Assembly (NCBI RefSeq): GCF_003073045.1
Contig: NC_037599.1
Coordinates: forward strand, 22,882,555-22,946,554
Direction: 5' to 3'
Source of the DNA: Pomacea canaliculata
Taxonomy: Eukaryota > Mollusca > Gastropoda > Architaenioglossa > Ampullariidae
DNA length: 64,000 bases
The notes under the pieces are model-generated. The model was not told the origin of the DNA and ran no database searches. It was given only the letters and a program-made list of their open reading frames with translations. Position numbers and translations under genes: made by a program. Positions 25,501 to 38,989 of this stretch are shown here, piece after piece; positions within the stretch are counted from its first letter, which is position 1; each line of letters opens with the position of its first letter.

Positions 25501-27631
25501 CTACTGAAGTTATTATTTTCTCCAGAACACTTACAATGCATCCACTGTACATTTGAAGGGGTAAGAAGCATGAGGTACAGCTGAAGCACCAGCTGAGGTG
25601 CAGACTCCATGAAGGCATTCACCAACCGCAGGATGCAGATATCATTCATTTCCCTTAAAGCTGCATCTGCAAAGCGTGGATGGCTAGTGCGCCATGATTT
25701 CACTCCCAGATGAATAACCAGCAGATACCTGATGAGTTATTAAAAAGAATTTATCAGATTCTACATGAAAACAAACATTTCCCATTTTTAACTGATCAAA
25801 TTTTGCAGGACTGCTCTCTTTGTCTACTAGTGCTTGGTTTATTATTTTTAGAGCACCTTTTTATATTACCTATAAGAAGAAAATTATAATGAGGATTTAT
25901 TTAGCACCTTTGCAAACAATTGTTCATAGTACTTTACATAAATCATACTTAGACTAAAACATCAGCAACCATGCACCCCTATTCGCATATAACAAACTCA
26001 CTTCTACAACAGAAATGCCCTCATGCACAAAGTAAATTACAGACACACATTATGCACGCTCATAGTCAGGAGAGGGTCACAATGAAATTGTTCTGAAAAT
26101 TAAAAAAATTAAAGAGTTTATGACGCAAAGCCAAGTTTGGTAGCTTTATTTAGGGGGTAACCTACAAAAGAGACACTTCACTTAGCTGCCAACACCACAA
26201 CAATGTTTATCTCCCCTTCACAAATAACAGTCAAAAGCTCTCCTGCCTTCCTCACAGACTGCCCTTAATAGTTTAATCTGAGTAATGACAGCTTGTCAAG
26301 TGAAGGGACACCACTGACACAGCAAGTCTATGGTTATCCATGATATGTTTCTACCAGAAACATCACCAGAAAATTTATTCCACAGCTATGTGGAGTCTAG
26401 CTAACTCTGATCAGGCACTATTAGCAAAATGTGAAAGGTTTTAAAGCAATATTATATATTACTATATATTATTATGGCCCCTCACTGTCTGTTGAAATGA
26501 AAATGATGAAAATGCACGTGCATTTAGTAAAATCTTGCAATGACACAAAGAAAAATATTGATTTTTACTAGATTTTTCTCATCATACATGTATACGGAAA
26601 AAAATTAACTAAGTCTTACCCTTTTGTTTTTAGTACATCAATCACGTAATTTCTTAGAGTACATCCATAAATATTTGGTGATGATCATGCAACCAACAGT
26701 CTAATACAAAGAAATCTGATGATTAATTAAAGTATCAATATTATCACAAACCTTTGTGCAGGAGCAATAAGAAATACATGAGGCAGTATGGTACGGCAGG
26801 TTCGAAGGCCATCACTGATGTGCCACTTTAAACTAATGATGTTCATGAGCAGCAAAGGTAAGATGATGAAAGATGCTATCAGGCCTCCCCATAAATACTC
26901 TCCATTGAGGAAAAAGTGAATGGTGACCAAAATATCTGAAGAAAGGAGCAATTGCAAATGTTTTACTTATTGTGAAAACATTTTGTGACAGGACTTTCTG
27001 TTACATTACTGTATTTAAAATATACAAATATATTTAATCAACCTTGGTAGTTTTCTAGTATTGCAGTGGCGTAGAAGCGCCCCCCCAAGAAATACAGGGG
27101 GGGCAGGAATATCCTTGAGACGTAATCACAAAGAGCAAAGAACAAAGAAAGGTAAACGTAGAGAGGAGACGGCATTGCGAGTGCGAACGCCGTTCATTAC
27201 TGTCAGCAATATATAAATATGTTTAACGCCGAACATCTTCCTACGTGATTAGTAGTGACTGCGTATCATTTGCTTCGGTCTCGCAGATCTTGAAGTCACT
27301 TGAATATTGTCTGGGTCTAAGGTTCTCATTAAATTTTATTTCCCATCAAATCCATAAACAATAAAAATGTTCAGCTCGATGTGATTTGCGGGACGATTAC
27401 GCAAGCAAGAGTCTAATACAAAGAAATGTGATGATGAAATTAATGAGACTCTTTTTCAAAAGTAAAATAAAACAATAATTTTGTTCTCTTTGTCGTGCGA
27501 AACAATGGACATGTGCTAGCTCAGCGGTTGTCAACAAAGCAAGCCTTACCTGTTCCCACGTCTAAAATCAAAGTAAAAAATGAAACAAAGGCGACAGTGA
27601 CATCAAAGATCCCGAAACGACTCTGGCCCAT
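19814..27631 (-). CDS. XK-related (XKR) multi-pass membrane protein
   Basis: Minus-strand gene. Proposed exons, 5' to 3': 27631-27550, 26935-26752, 25728-25535, 24761-24552, 23996-23712, 23470-23355, 23267-22942 and 22560-19814. All joins keep phase. The start gives MGQSRFGIFDVTV, and the first junction builds DVGTD, the hallmark of the XKR family. Next comes the conserved LRLVNAFMESAPQLVLQLYL block (APQL being an XKR signature), then SLAWSLTAY, and several hydrophobic segments consistent with about eight to ten membrane passes, ending in LTIYYRWLHPSG. The first about 390 codons are the XKR domain. Members include caspase-activated phospholipid scramblases (Xkr4, 8, 9; worm CED-8) and XK itself; which subtype this is cannot be told. 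The Ser-rich tail is unusually long and its frame is broken twice (see the separate entry). Confidence 0.9.
22618..22800. repeat. Homopolymer and AC/GA low-complexity tract in XKR intron
   Basis: A T-run at 22624-22639, a (CA)n stretch near 22751, then an A-rich and GAAA-rich run to about 22800. Located in the last XKR intron; no other signal. Confidence 0.8.
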
Positions 27632-28222
27632 GTTTCTCGTTCAGGTCTACAAGATTTCAGCTGTAAATTGGACTACTAATTTCTAGAATCATTGTTAGCC
27701 TCCAGCCTCAAGGCTTTCAAATTTGGCGGACAATGTGATCGAGGAAACGAACTGCGTCACGTGACACTAACAAAAACTTTGACAGCTTTGGAAACATTTT
27801 GCTGCTCAAATAATGCTGACCTTATTTTGAAATTATAATTAATTGAAAATTTATGAAAAATTAATGTGAAGTTCTGTATAACCGATGGTTTTGCATAGAA
27901 TGACATGACCATCGTTTGTAGCCAGTTGTACATTTTTAGACTACCGGAAGCAGTATGGATCTGACGGGCAGTAACCCGCGGTTGTGAGAATGCGTTATAT
28001 GCAGAAGGACAGTCAGAGTTTTAATATAGTGTTAAAGTGACATGCTAAAAGAAGAACTTTAAATGATTCATGTGTAAAAATATGCTTTTGTATGCGTCAG
28101 TGATTCGAAGTGACCCGTCTCCCCTAAATTGTTATCTGCTATCCATTCATTGAAGGAGTTTCCTCGTTATTCTTAACTTCAGAGAAAGCTTTTATATCAA
28201 ATAAGTATTGGTACAAGTCAAC
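27632..28222. promoter_or_regulatory. Probable bidirectional promoter, XKR / TFB1M
   Basis: 591 bp separate the divergent start codons of XKR (-) and TFB1M (+). No exon is apparent. A CACGTGAC E-box-like core lies near 27757. No TATA box stands out near the TFB1M start. Head-to-head spacing below 1 kb is typical of shared promoters; this is inference. Confidence 0.5.
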
Positions 28223-31200
28223 ATGTCTTCTGTACGATTACCCCCACTTCCATCCATGCAAGATCTCATTCGTCTTTATCAGTTACGAGCGAGGAAACAA
28301 TTGTCACAGAACTTTCTTCTTGACATGAATCTTACCCGTAAAATAGTCAAATCTGCCGGGAAACTCGACGGTGGATTTGTGTGTGAAGTAGGGCCTGGCC
28401 CAGGCGGTATAACTAGATCATTGCTGAACACCGGTGCTCACCATGTTGCTGTGGTCGAAAAGGATAGGAGATTTTTGCCAAGTTTACAGGTTTACTCATC
28501 ATTGTTGTCATTACCAACATCATAATTGCCACCACAGCCATCATTTTGTTTCTTCTTTGTTTTCGTCTTCCTTCTCATTATCCTGTTTTATCTTCTGTCT
28601 ATCTGTGATCATTCATCCCAAGTTATACACTCTGTGTGACTGTGATAAAAAGAGACTGCCATTTATTCTAGCTTTTGCAAAATGCATCAAAGAGTCTCCC
28701 AGCTAAGTATACTCTGCAAAAACTTGGACAGAAAAAGTCTTTTAATAATACACATTTCATGAAAACAAGAAATGAACATATTTGAAATCATAATTAAGAA
28801 AATACTGTTTGCTGTTTTTGCTGGCCTTAAAAATTAAAGAATTAGACTGACTATAATTAGAATGATAAGGAAAGCAATCATCATTATGATGCAAATAATT
28901 ACTGTTTACTATCACTTTAGGGACAACGAAAACCTAGACATTACAGTTCCAGTTTCAACTTAAGTTGCAATTAGGGGAAATTTATTTTTCGAAATGTACA
29001 TTTGTCCATTGAGCCTGAGTTGGTCCTTTACAAGTGCAAGAAAGTCCATTCCTTGCACATTTTTATCGGTTTCAGCCATGTCTTCGCACACTCATGCAGT
29101 GTCCTGTAAATTCTGTAAAGTGTATGCATAATATATGTGCGAAAGAGAGAGAGAGAGGACACCTGGATATCTGCATGTTCAAGTGAAAGAAGTTTCAATG
29201 AAAATTCTTTTAAAATACTAGTAAGCATTGTGTACATTTTTCAGCTCTTATCAGAGGCTGCGCAAGGGCGTTTGAGCATACACAGTGGCGACATCCTAAG
29301 CTTCAACATGGAGAATATAATTCCAGAAAATCTTGCAGTACCATGGGATTCAGCACCTCCTAATATTCACATCATTGGCAACCTTCCATTTAGTGTGTCA
29401 ACACCTCTTATTATTATGTGGCTTGCAGCAATGTCTAATCAGTCAGGGCCATGGAAGTTTGGTAGAACAAAATTGACTCTGACATTTCAAAAAGAAGTCG
29501 CAGAAAGAATGACTGCTAATATCCTATCAAAACAGCGTTGTCGTCTGTCAGTGATGTGTCAGTACCTTTGTAAAGTGGACCTGAAGTTTGTAATACCAGG
29601 TAAAAGCTGTTGAAACATGTTCACTTGATGTGGTATAGAAGTTGTAGTGTGATTTGAACATGTCAGCTTGAGATAAAAGAGCTAACATTCTCAAATACAC
29701 TCGCTGAACAAAAAAAAAAAAAAAAAGCATATTGATTGATTTTTGACTTTTTCCCCCCTTTTTTGTTACAGATATCTCTATTATAATGAAAACATATCAT
29801 TTTTATTATAAATATTTAAATGTTTGGTCAACAAACCAGATGAATGATCTTCAAGAATACAGATATTAATTCCTTTAACAATTTTTTTAACATCTGTATA
29901 AATTGGTAGTGGTAGATGAAATGTGACAGAATTAAGGGTTAGCAGGGATAGTCTGCTAGCGCAATGATAAGGTGCTTGTTTGAATTTCACCAGGTTTTAC
30001 GATGTTTACAATTTTAAAGTCGGTAGGGAGATATATATCCTTGTGGGTAGTCTATGTGTTTTAGAGAGAGAGCGTATGTGGAAGATGGTGTTGGTGAACA
30101 AGAGAAAGAGCCAGAAGCTGTTGGTTCACAGGCGAAGTCAAGATTGTGATATTTACCACATTACAGGTCGAGCTTTTGTTCCTGCACCAGAGGTTGATGT
30201 GGGTGTTGTCCACATAGTTCCCAGAGTACAGCCCCTTATTAACCTGCCTTTCTCCCTAGTAGAGAAAGTGGTGCGGCATATTTACCACTTCAGACAGAAA
30301 TATATTCGCAGAGGAATTGAGTATGTTTTCATTTATTGCACGTAATAGTCCAGACTTTCTAATTTTCATCTCTCTTTATTTTAATATTTTTCCATGTGTC
30401 GAGTAAAAGAAAACTTATTCATTCTTTATTAAGATTTTTGACTTGTTTCCTGTAATATCATTAAATACTGAGTTGTTTTAAACATTAAAATGCTTTTAAA
30501 GGCTTATTGTATCATAACCACAATGCAAATTTCAGTGACAAAAGCTTTTTACAGGGAAACAACTCTTGAATCCTTAAACCCACCAAAATTGTTCTTTATC
30601 TTTCTTGTCCTTTGGATAGACGGCGTAGTCTGTATATTATACTGTACAGTGTAGTTGCATTGTCTTGCATAAGTTTATGATCAATAAATTTTTTAAGTAA
30701 AACAGAAAATCTGATCATCATATTAAAATGAAATTTTTACTTTGATGAGGGTTCCAGTTTGAACTGTCAGTTTTTCTATTTCCTCCTTATCAAAAGGATG
30801 TAGCCTGAGAATTTATTTATTTACTTATTTAAAAGAATCAGCCACACAATGTCAGTTAATGAAGGTTCTCAGGCACAGAAGATAACTGTATTTTCATATC
30901 AAAACATAATTTTAGGTGAAACTAAAAGATTTCACCCATTTAGCTGTCCAAGCCATCTATTTCTCAGTAGATCTCAGTCTTGTCTCAGTTCTTTTTCCAT
31001 TTGTCTGGTTTGTTTGTTTACACATTTTTTCCTGACAGACTTGGTGAGTTTATTTTAATACAGTAGTTTTCAAGTAGATGCTTATAAATAAATGATAATG
31101 GTAATTTGTCTTTGATATTAAGTGAAGGCAATTTTTGTAGAGTTCTGCATCCTCAAAAAATGACATCTGTTTCTTTCATTAAACAGTTTTTGTGTATTTT

Positions 31201-31477
31201 TTGCAACAGGACACTATTTCCCCCAGACCGACTGGATCTAGTAGAAGCAATGTTTGAGGAGACAAATGTCAGGCCAGAGGCACGATCTTTCCAGTTATCT
31301 ATTGAACAGGTCGGTCGGCTGTGTCATGCATACAATAATATTTGCCAGCACAATGCTGACATATATACATATGACTACCGCAGTCAAGAGAATGCCAGGC
31401 AAGTGCGAAAGAAAAATCAGATACAATTAGAGAAATTTGAGGCAGAGATTCTTGGAGATATAATCCCTCAAAGTTAA
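28223..31477 (+). CDS. TFB1M: Mitochondrial 12S rRNA dimethyladenosine transferase 1 (TFB1M)
   Basis: Complete four-exon gene: 28223-28489, 29245-29599, 30167-30320 and 31210-31477, with all phases continuous (0, 1, 2). The product is about 347 residues, normal for the family. It methylates the two adjacent adenines of the small mitochondrial rRNA 3' hairpin (KsgA/Dim1 family), needed for mitoribosome assembly. Visible motifs: RKQLSQNFLLD near residue 30, the AdoMet loop EVGPGPGGITRSLL, acidic VVEKDRRF, the catalytic NLPFSVSTPLI in exon 2, LTFQKEVAERM, and AFVPAPEVDVGVVH in exon 3. Exon 4 carries the C-terminal helical domain and ends in a charged KKNQIQLEKFEAE tail. The ATG at 28223 opens MSSVRLPPLPS, matching the family N-terminus. 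An intact, presumably active enzyme. Confidence 0.97.
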
Positions 31478-31573
31478 TGTGGATGTTCAAGTACAGATTA
31501 TTCAGAATGTATGCAGGGTTTCAAGCAAACTGTGAACACTTGGAACTTTGGCTGTAAATGTGTGCTATCCATG

Positions 31574-31579
31574 AATAAA
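31574..31579 (+). terminator. Poly(A) signal of TFB1M
   Basis: AATAAA 97 nt after the TFB1M stop, giving a short 3' UTR. Confidence 0.65.
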
Positions 31580-31739
31580 CAAAATGCCAAAAGAAAATTT
31601 TATGTTTGTTTATTTGTGTATCCACAGAATTCAGATGTCAAATAACAGTGTCTTTAAGTTATTAATTTATCTTGAAAACTGTATATCAACATTTTCAGAG
31701 TTAAAGCAGATAGGTCGAATGGAATAAGTATTAACGCTA

Positions 31740-31960
31740 CACTGGAAGTACCTGCTCCTTCGGATTTAAACACCTTTGTTTTAACCGTAAGGGTTATAGC
31801 TTGCTCTGTCTATTGAGCAATAACCGGAGGCCTGTTTGTGTCTGTAAGACTCCTCTGCCTACCCAGCAGGTGTACCTGGGTACCTGATTTATCAGTGAAA
31901 GCTAAGAGGGCGGAGGGAAAGGCTATTCATCCACTCCTTACTATGGTTCTTTCCCCGCCA
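31740..31960 (-). mobile_element. Possible tRNA-derived SINE
   Basis: On the minus strand there is a tRNA-like D arm, GCTC-AATAGACA-GAGC, followed about 35 nt later by gtgtttaaatccg, a degenerate B box. This fits a tRNA-derived SINE head. The boundaries and body are guesses, and no target duplication was identified. Confidence 0.35.
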
Positions 31961-33715
31961 AATTTTTTTATAAATATACTTTTGTGTCTTTGTAATACTA
32001 CTAACGTTCGACACGCATGAACACTTATTGAAACTCAACTGGCAATAATTATTTAAAAAGCGTTTTGTGTTTCCTTGACATTTACGATCGCAGAATGGTG
32101 GTTATCTTTGATCTCGGCATGCATGGCAGTTGGCGATGATGGGTGCAACGCAAAGCATGGCCGGGACTTTCCCCATGCACTAGCCACTCTGAAAGGTCAC
32201 AATCTTTACATTTGATTGTTCGATCCGGTTAGATGTTTTTTGGGTGGGAGTCCAAATGATGGGTGGTGGTGGGCGTAGAAACCAGCTCAGACAGCTTTTC
32301 ATCCAGAAAACGCCCCCCTGGCACCTTCTGACCGAAGTAAACCCTCTTTATCTGTCGTTTATCTACAACTTTGACAAAACAGAGACACAAAGAAGTCGAT
32401 CAATTCCTGGAACAGAAGAGCAGCCGGACTTGTTGATAACTTCGCGCCTGCTTGAAGCTGCCAAAGATTTGTTTCTAATCCTTTTTATTTTACGGATGAC
32501 GGAAACAGTTAAGCAACTATCAAAGGAACGGGCAGGGCACCACCAGTGTGGCAAGCGCGAAGGTAGAGGAAACAGTCGCCACTTATTCAAGCTATCCGTC
32601 AGTGGGTAATGGGCGGAAGTGGTGAAAATAGGAGCGAGGAATGTAGCATGCGTGGTTGCGCTCTGTTGCAAGCAGTCAAACGACCTCAACGTATGGAATG
32701 TCAAAGAAAAGAGCGTCTTGTGTTTCGATCTTTTATTATATCCAACCACATCAACTCCTCTCCACATTACACACCCACCCCTCTTTCGCCCTACTCCCAC
32801 CCGAAAGAGAGTGGACGAGGGGGAAGTAAGGGATAAAAGAAACTGGAGAAACATTAGTGTCATTGAGGAACAAAAGGTCCCTTCCAACCGTCAATCGCTA
32901 TGGCAACTACATACTGGCTAATAACGAAAATGATGCAGTACGCTGCAAATTGGTGGAATACCTCGGGTAGGAAAGGAGAATTAACTCGGGTGGCGATCAC
33001 ACAAGGTGTGGGACAGACGCGCTGTTGGCGAAGGTGACGGTGGCATCTGTGGTTGTGTACGAGAATTTCTCCAGGACAGTTCCAACAATTTTTTGGTTGG
33101 GTGAGAAAGTGGACGTTTGAGGCCTGGCTGGGATCATCCTGGTGGTGCGGATCTGGCGATTCGGGGACACGAGAAATCAGAGTTCAAATCTTGGGATGTA
33201 ATCACCTTGAGGACGCATATCTCAGAGGTTGTTTTTTTTTTCACGAAGATTTACGACGAAACCGTTATTATAATGCTGATAAAATAATTTTGATGGAGCT
33301 AATTGATTTATGGTGGAACAATTATGGTAATTAAGTTTTACAATTGAAAAAATATGTAGTGTCTAATACATTAGTAAGTGAAAATCTTTCCTAAGGTTTT
33401 ATGTGAATCATAAAATTCTTAAATTACGCTCTAAAATGTTTTAAAATATGGAAATATTTGAAACGCTCGTCGAGCATGAAATAGTTCTCCAAAAGTATGA
33501 CACCATCCTGTGTCACTGGATATTTTAACTTATAAGAAAAGACACGGACATTTCCGACCGACTAAAGTTTCAGTGTTGAGGGAGGATATATTGGAAACTC
33601 GCATCCTTCCCTTTAAAATAAAATCACTTCTCTGTAGTATTGTCTTCTTTAAATCTTTGACCAACAAGTATAAAATAAATATTAAAATATTTCTACTTTA
33701 AATCTTGCTGTGAGC

Positions 33716-33741
33716 TTTTTTTTTTTTTTTTTTTTTTTTTT
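33716..33741. repeat. Poly(T) run, 26 bases
   Basis: An uninterrupted T homopolymer. It could be the reversed A-tail of an old retroposon, but no body is recognisable beside it. Confidence 0.9.
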
Positions 33742-36700
33742 GAAAACTCTTGTAATATGTATCCAGATTGATAACAAGAAGTTTAAACAAATCAATCCGA
33801 ACTGCTAGTGAATACAAAGAAAGAATTTCTACAATTATGTTGTCGGTGACTGCTCAACAGAAGTGCAGGAAGTTGCTTTAGAAAAAGGAATGTGAACGAC
33901 TGCTGATGCCTTCTTGTCTTTGACACCAGAATATGGTCCAGCCTGAGTGTGCTGCTTGTCCCCTGGCATCCACACAAGATGCCACGAAAAATAAAACAGC
34001 AAAGTTGGAGAGGGAGACATTCTCAAAGTGAGTGCCACTAGTGCCTGAGGACAAGGTGTCGCTGAAGTCTGTTTGGTGCTTGTCCCGCCTGTTGCCATGG
34101 ATCTGGACAATGCCAGCGTGTACCGACAATATGTTTTGAAAGGGGTACGTGACTTTTTTTTAATTCATCCATTAGTTTCTTTCATTCTTGCTTTCTTGTT
34201 AATACTGCCAGCATCTACCTCGAGTCCTTTAAAAGAAATTTGTGTTTTTTTTAAATCCATGTCTTTCTTTTAGCAATATTTCGCATTCTGTGCAAGGGTT
34301 CTTGAAATGGATGAGAGCCTTTAGCTGAAATATGCTATAAATGTTTTCAAAGCAAAATTAAAATGGAATGACATACCAATCTACTTTCTTTAAAAAAAAG
34401 ACACTTTGTTGTTCAAAACTGTATTTGAAACAGAAAAATTAATCCCTAGTGTGCAAACCTGTATTTGGATAAGGTACAAATAAAAACAGTTGGATGCTGT
34501 TTTATGTTCGATCCAAAAGGATTGAATAATGCTTTGAAGCATACACACGTGCATCATACAAACATGATAACATTGTCCACATTTAGCAATACATGGTTTG
34601 CCAGGACATGCAGACATAGAACAAACATTAAGGAATCGAAGACAGATAAAAAAAAAATTGCGTTTTTATGTGTTTTGGCAAAAAGGAAGACAACAACAAA
34701 AATCTTAAACCTACAAACTCTTGATAGACAATGGCGATCGAGGCATGTCCCTAGTCAACGGCGCCATGACAGCTCTGATTTTCGTTCGCCATGTTTCCTG
34801 CTACATCAAAAGGACATACAACATCCATTTAACCGTTTCTAAATCTTGCTGGTTAGCAACAACAAAAATGTTTTGCCATGAGATCGAAGTTCTCCTTCAT
34901 TTCGTTTTATTCAAGCGGTCTTCCTGGCTTCCCCTTGGACTGAGGAAACGGGGATTGTAAGTGTTTAGAGCTGATGGCTGGATGTAACGAACGACTTGTT
35001 CTTTACGCAAATCGGACCTACAAAAACATTTTGAAAGAAAACAATCGAATGAATGTCTTGCCCTCGAAAACACTCTCTTCTGGCTCCTGACTGACATCTT
35101 TGCTGAAATAGTGTTAAAGATTGTGTGTATGGAAAAGAAAACTTTTTTTTTCTTTGACAACTAACTTAAAAGCTTTTATTTCGTTGTTTACAAGTATTTT
35201 TCTTCTGAGCAATGTAAGAGTTTGCCATCTTTGATAGCGAAATATGAACCTTTAAATCCAAAAGATACATGCTGCAGGCAGAATAGTCAATTCAGAAAAT
35301 ATCTTTACCGAAATCGCACTCGTGGAACAAAAAAACTTTTCTTTGGCACTAGAGATTTAAATAACTGTTTGACAAAAAGGAAAAAACTTTAGATGTTTAT
35401 TTTTGTCGTGCGTTGCACGAGCACTTCCATCTTTTATTACTGATTTCTCATTGTTGGTGATATCTTTCTACTCCCGTTTCTCGTGTGCCTGAAATTTGTG
35501 AAGGCAGACTATATATACAAACCTGCACACTTTCTGAGCGGAAATGGCTTCACACATAACAGAAAACAGATGGAAAAATGAATGGCTGGCTACATGGCAG
35601 GATGTGAAGATCGATGGTTGTAGAGGCAGAACATTTCGCGTTTGGTTCGTCGTAATTGCCCGGCTTTGCGTGACAACCAGTTATTTTGGTTGGATATTTT
35701 TTATTTATTTACAGAGCTATAAAAGGCGCTACTCGGGAACTGAGCTATCAGTGACAATCCCATACCTAATAATATTGCACTTTTTGCCATACTTACAATA
35801 AAAAGATATGTCTAAAATTTATGTTAGGTTATACGTGGGGTGAAGCGAGGTGTGTTTATGTGTGTTAGGGGGAGTGGGATAAACATAAACATAAACAATT
35901 CACAACAAAATGTTTATCTCTTTCTTCATTCCTAGTGATCGAGAGTTAGTGGTGAAGCTGTATGGTCTTCATGTTAACCACTTCATCAATACCATGCGCG
36001 AAATCCCACTCATTCCTCAATGCCAGACCCACCCCTATCCCCCCATTTCCCCTCCGATCCACCCCTCTCTCCCCTCCCCGGCCCTGCATATATCCTACAC
36101 CGTCACTCTGTCCTCCTGGACTGGAACCAGTGACTCCATGGAATTTACTCAGGTTTCCACTTGTTTCTTTAGAAAGGGAGGACGGGCGACAGGAAATGAG
36201 AAGGACGAGCTTGTCTTGTTGGTTAATATCACGCCCTCTTTCCTCCATTGGAGGACAACACAATTAAAACAAACAGCATCATGCCCTGGGAGAGATGACA
36301 TATAATAGATGCAATCAACCTCCACTGCGCGAGTTTTGTCAAAGAGTAACAAAAAGGCTGCTAGGGTGGCCGAGCCTGCATTGTTCACCTGTTTATTGTT
36401 TGGGTGCCTCACAGTGTGTGTTCATCACAGCTCCAGACCGGGGCATGAAGTAAGAAGCCATTGCTGATCAAGTCTTCGATGTGTTTGTACTCACTCGTAT
36501 GCTAGCATCTTTAACTTCATTTCCTGTTTTGCCCAGTCATCCAGTTTCCACCATTCATCTGCAGAATGTGGCCATTATCTTTTTTTTCGCAAAGATGCAA
36601 AGATTGCTGATTGTGGAGGAAAATAATAAAAAAATAATAAAAAGATTGCATACCCCGATTCAACAAGATCGGGTGTCGCGGATTGTCCACCTCGTTTGCT

Positions 36701-36771
36701 TGTTTCTGTTTCATGGCCCACGGATGGTGCTGACGGGTTCTTAGGAGCTTTGATGAAATGGTACATATTTA

Positions 36772-36772
36772 C

Positions 36773-36820
<48 letters not shown>
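36772..36820. repeat. (GAT)n trinucleotide microsatellite
   Basis: About 16 perfect copies of the GAT/ATG triplet in the intergenic region. Confidence 0.95.
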
Positions 36821-36821
<1 letters not shown>

Positions 36822-37589
36822 GGTGGAACTCAAAGTGATATTGCACACAGCAAAAAGTTTCATCTGATCCAATGTTTGATTTGCAGCCCTGATTTAATTA
36901 GAATTACATGGGGTAGCTATTTAGTTTCCATTGTATGATCAATAATGGTTGCACAAGTGCGATCAGGGCTTCAAAATGTGAAGAATGGGTTCTAAATTGC
37001 TTTCGCAATAGACTGTGATGGCAATGAAAGGGACATAGCCTCGACAGTAATCAATTCAGAAATTAGACACCCGTAGATGCCCCCTCACAAAATATCAACA
37101 AACAGGCATGCAATGTGGATTTGAGAGAAGGAGGGGGTAGAGAGAGACAGAGAGTGAGAGGAATAACAGTCTCAAACCTGGTCCTGCTAGATAATAAAGT
37201 AATCAAAGCATATCTCACTAAGGAAGATCCCCCTTTGCATTTTGTTTGTGCCTGTTTTTATTGTCTGGCATACGCGCACACACACTGACACACGCACTGA
37301 GTTTTGATTGAATCTTTATTGCTTTAGCATAGCTCCAGCTTGTGTGACACTATAATTAAACATCTTAAAACATAATCCAGTTATAAAAAACAATATAAAA
37401 CTGACCTATAAACACATGCACAAAGAGCTCTGTATAAAAATATGCATACATATCACAAAACAGCCTCTTTCTTTACACATATATATATACACACACACAC
37501 AGATTCCTTCTTGCACACCATCACCATAAAATTCAAACACATATAAAAATGAAATCTTAAAAGAGAAAACTTCATCAAGACCGTTGTCC

Positions 37590-37637
37590 TTCAAAAAAAG
37601 AAAAAAAAAAAAAAAAAGAAAAAAAAAAAGAAAGGGG
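37590..37637. repeat. A-rich/GA-rich low-complexity tract
   Basis: Long A runs broken by single G bases, followed by gggggaag. Low complexity; no other signal. Confidence 0.85.
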
Positions 37638-38989
37638 GAAGAAAGAATAAAACCAGAAGTCTTTATCCTCCTCCCAACATTCCTCTGATGTTATACGATC
37701 CCCATAAAAGCACCATTCATACATATCCACCACACACACATCACAGTTCATATCCACTGCCCAACAAAGATAACAAACCAAAACAATTAGCACCAAACAG
37801 AGAGAAAGAGAAATACATTGATTGAAACTCCCACAAGAATCTGAAAAAAAATTATCAAGATTATTTTACAACACATAACAGACATTTTGTAAACATCTGT
37901 AAACATCTGTAAACCAACACAGCCAGACAGACAGACAGATGGGTGGAAAGATTCTTCTTCTACAGAATTCTACAGAATTAGCTGTGTAGTGGGATTAAAA
38001 CACACAAGGGAGAGAAAGGTACTACAGGCAGGTTTTTTTCTTTTGAAATTTGCTGGGTCTCTGTTAGTGGGAATAAAACTAAAATTTTTGTTTATACAAA
38101 ATGGAAAATACTTCAACTACCTGTGTTAAAGTTCAACAGGGAAAATTTTGTTGTGTTTGGTGTATTATATCTTGATTTTAAAGTTTTAATTCTCAGTGGC
38201 ACAAAACATTTATATGACAGTATATGCTGGCCAGTATTTCTATTACTCTGTACTTGTAGAAAACTTTCGCTTCCAATGCTTATTCTTAGTGCACCTACCC
38301 TAGTTCATTCATCTGTTTGATAGTCCATCAACTTCAGTGATCGTTTAGCCGAGTGCAGTTGTCAAGGCGACAACTTCCGGTGCAGTTTGCACTAGTCCGG
38401 GGGAGCGTCCCAACTGTCATCTTTGTGGTGGCAAAGAAACAGTGACTAATCCTGATGTCTGGTGTTTGCATCTGAAGGTGGTTTGAGGAAGCTGTGTGTG
38501 TTTATATATATAGATATACGAGACGTGCCTTTGAAGCTGAGTGCGCCGCCGTATTGCGACTTCCGGTCATCGAGGGTTAAAAGGTCAGGCTACTGCCGCA
38601 CGCTCTGTAATGGACGGTTGTTATTCACCTCCATAGGTAGCCCAGGCTTTGTTTACCAACCGACCTGCACTGCTCAGACTTCTCGACTACCTCCCTCCAT
38701 TAACTCCATTAACGGCAAGTATTTTATGTGGCTCGGCTTACATCTTCCCCTGTTTTATTGATTAGTAACATCCGGGCTACTCCATTCCTTACCCAGAGAC
38801 CATTGCAAGCTGTCGTGACGTCCACCAACTCTATCATCTCGTCTGCACAGACAGTCGTTGGTTCCAAACCCGCAAATGACATGAAGGAAAATTATGAAGT
38901 ATCATCATGAGTCTAGACCTTGTCCTCTTGTCTGCAGTAACCGTCAGGTGTGCAGTCGGACGAGACCCGGGTACAACGTCGATGTCTTG

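Noticed and set aside
29945..30000. tRNA-like stretch (gctagcgcaatgataagg, then gtttgaatttc)
   Set aside because: The acceptor and T stems do not pair convincingly and the B box is degraded; too weak even for a SINE call.
33835..34273. Overlapping minus frames and a + strand short exon-like segment (MDLDNASVYRQYVLKG)
   Set aside because: The minus frames overlap each other with no family resemblance. The + segment has a passable donor but no identifiable partner exon.
35544..36412. Several 80-130 codon frames on both strands
   Set aside because: No conserved motifs, biased composition, and mutual overlap on both strands; no supporting splice structure.
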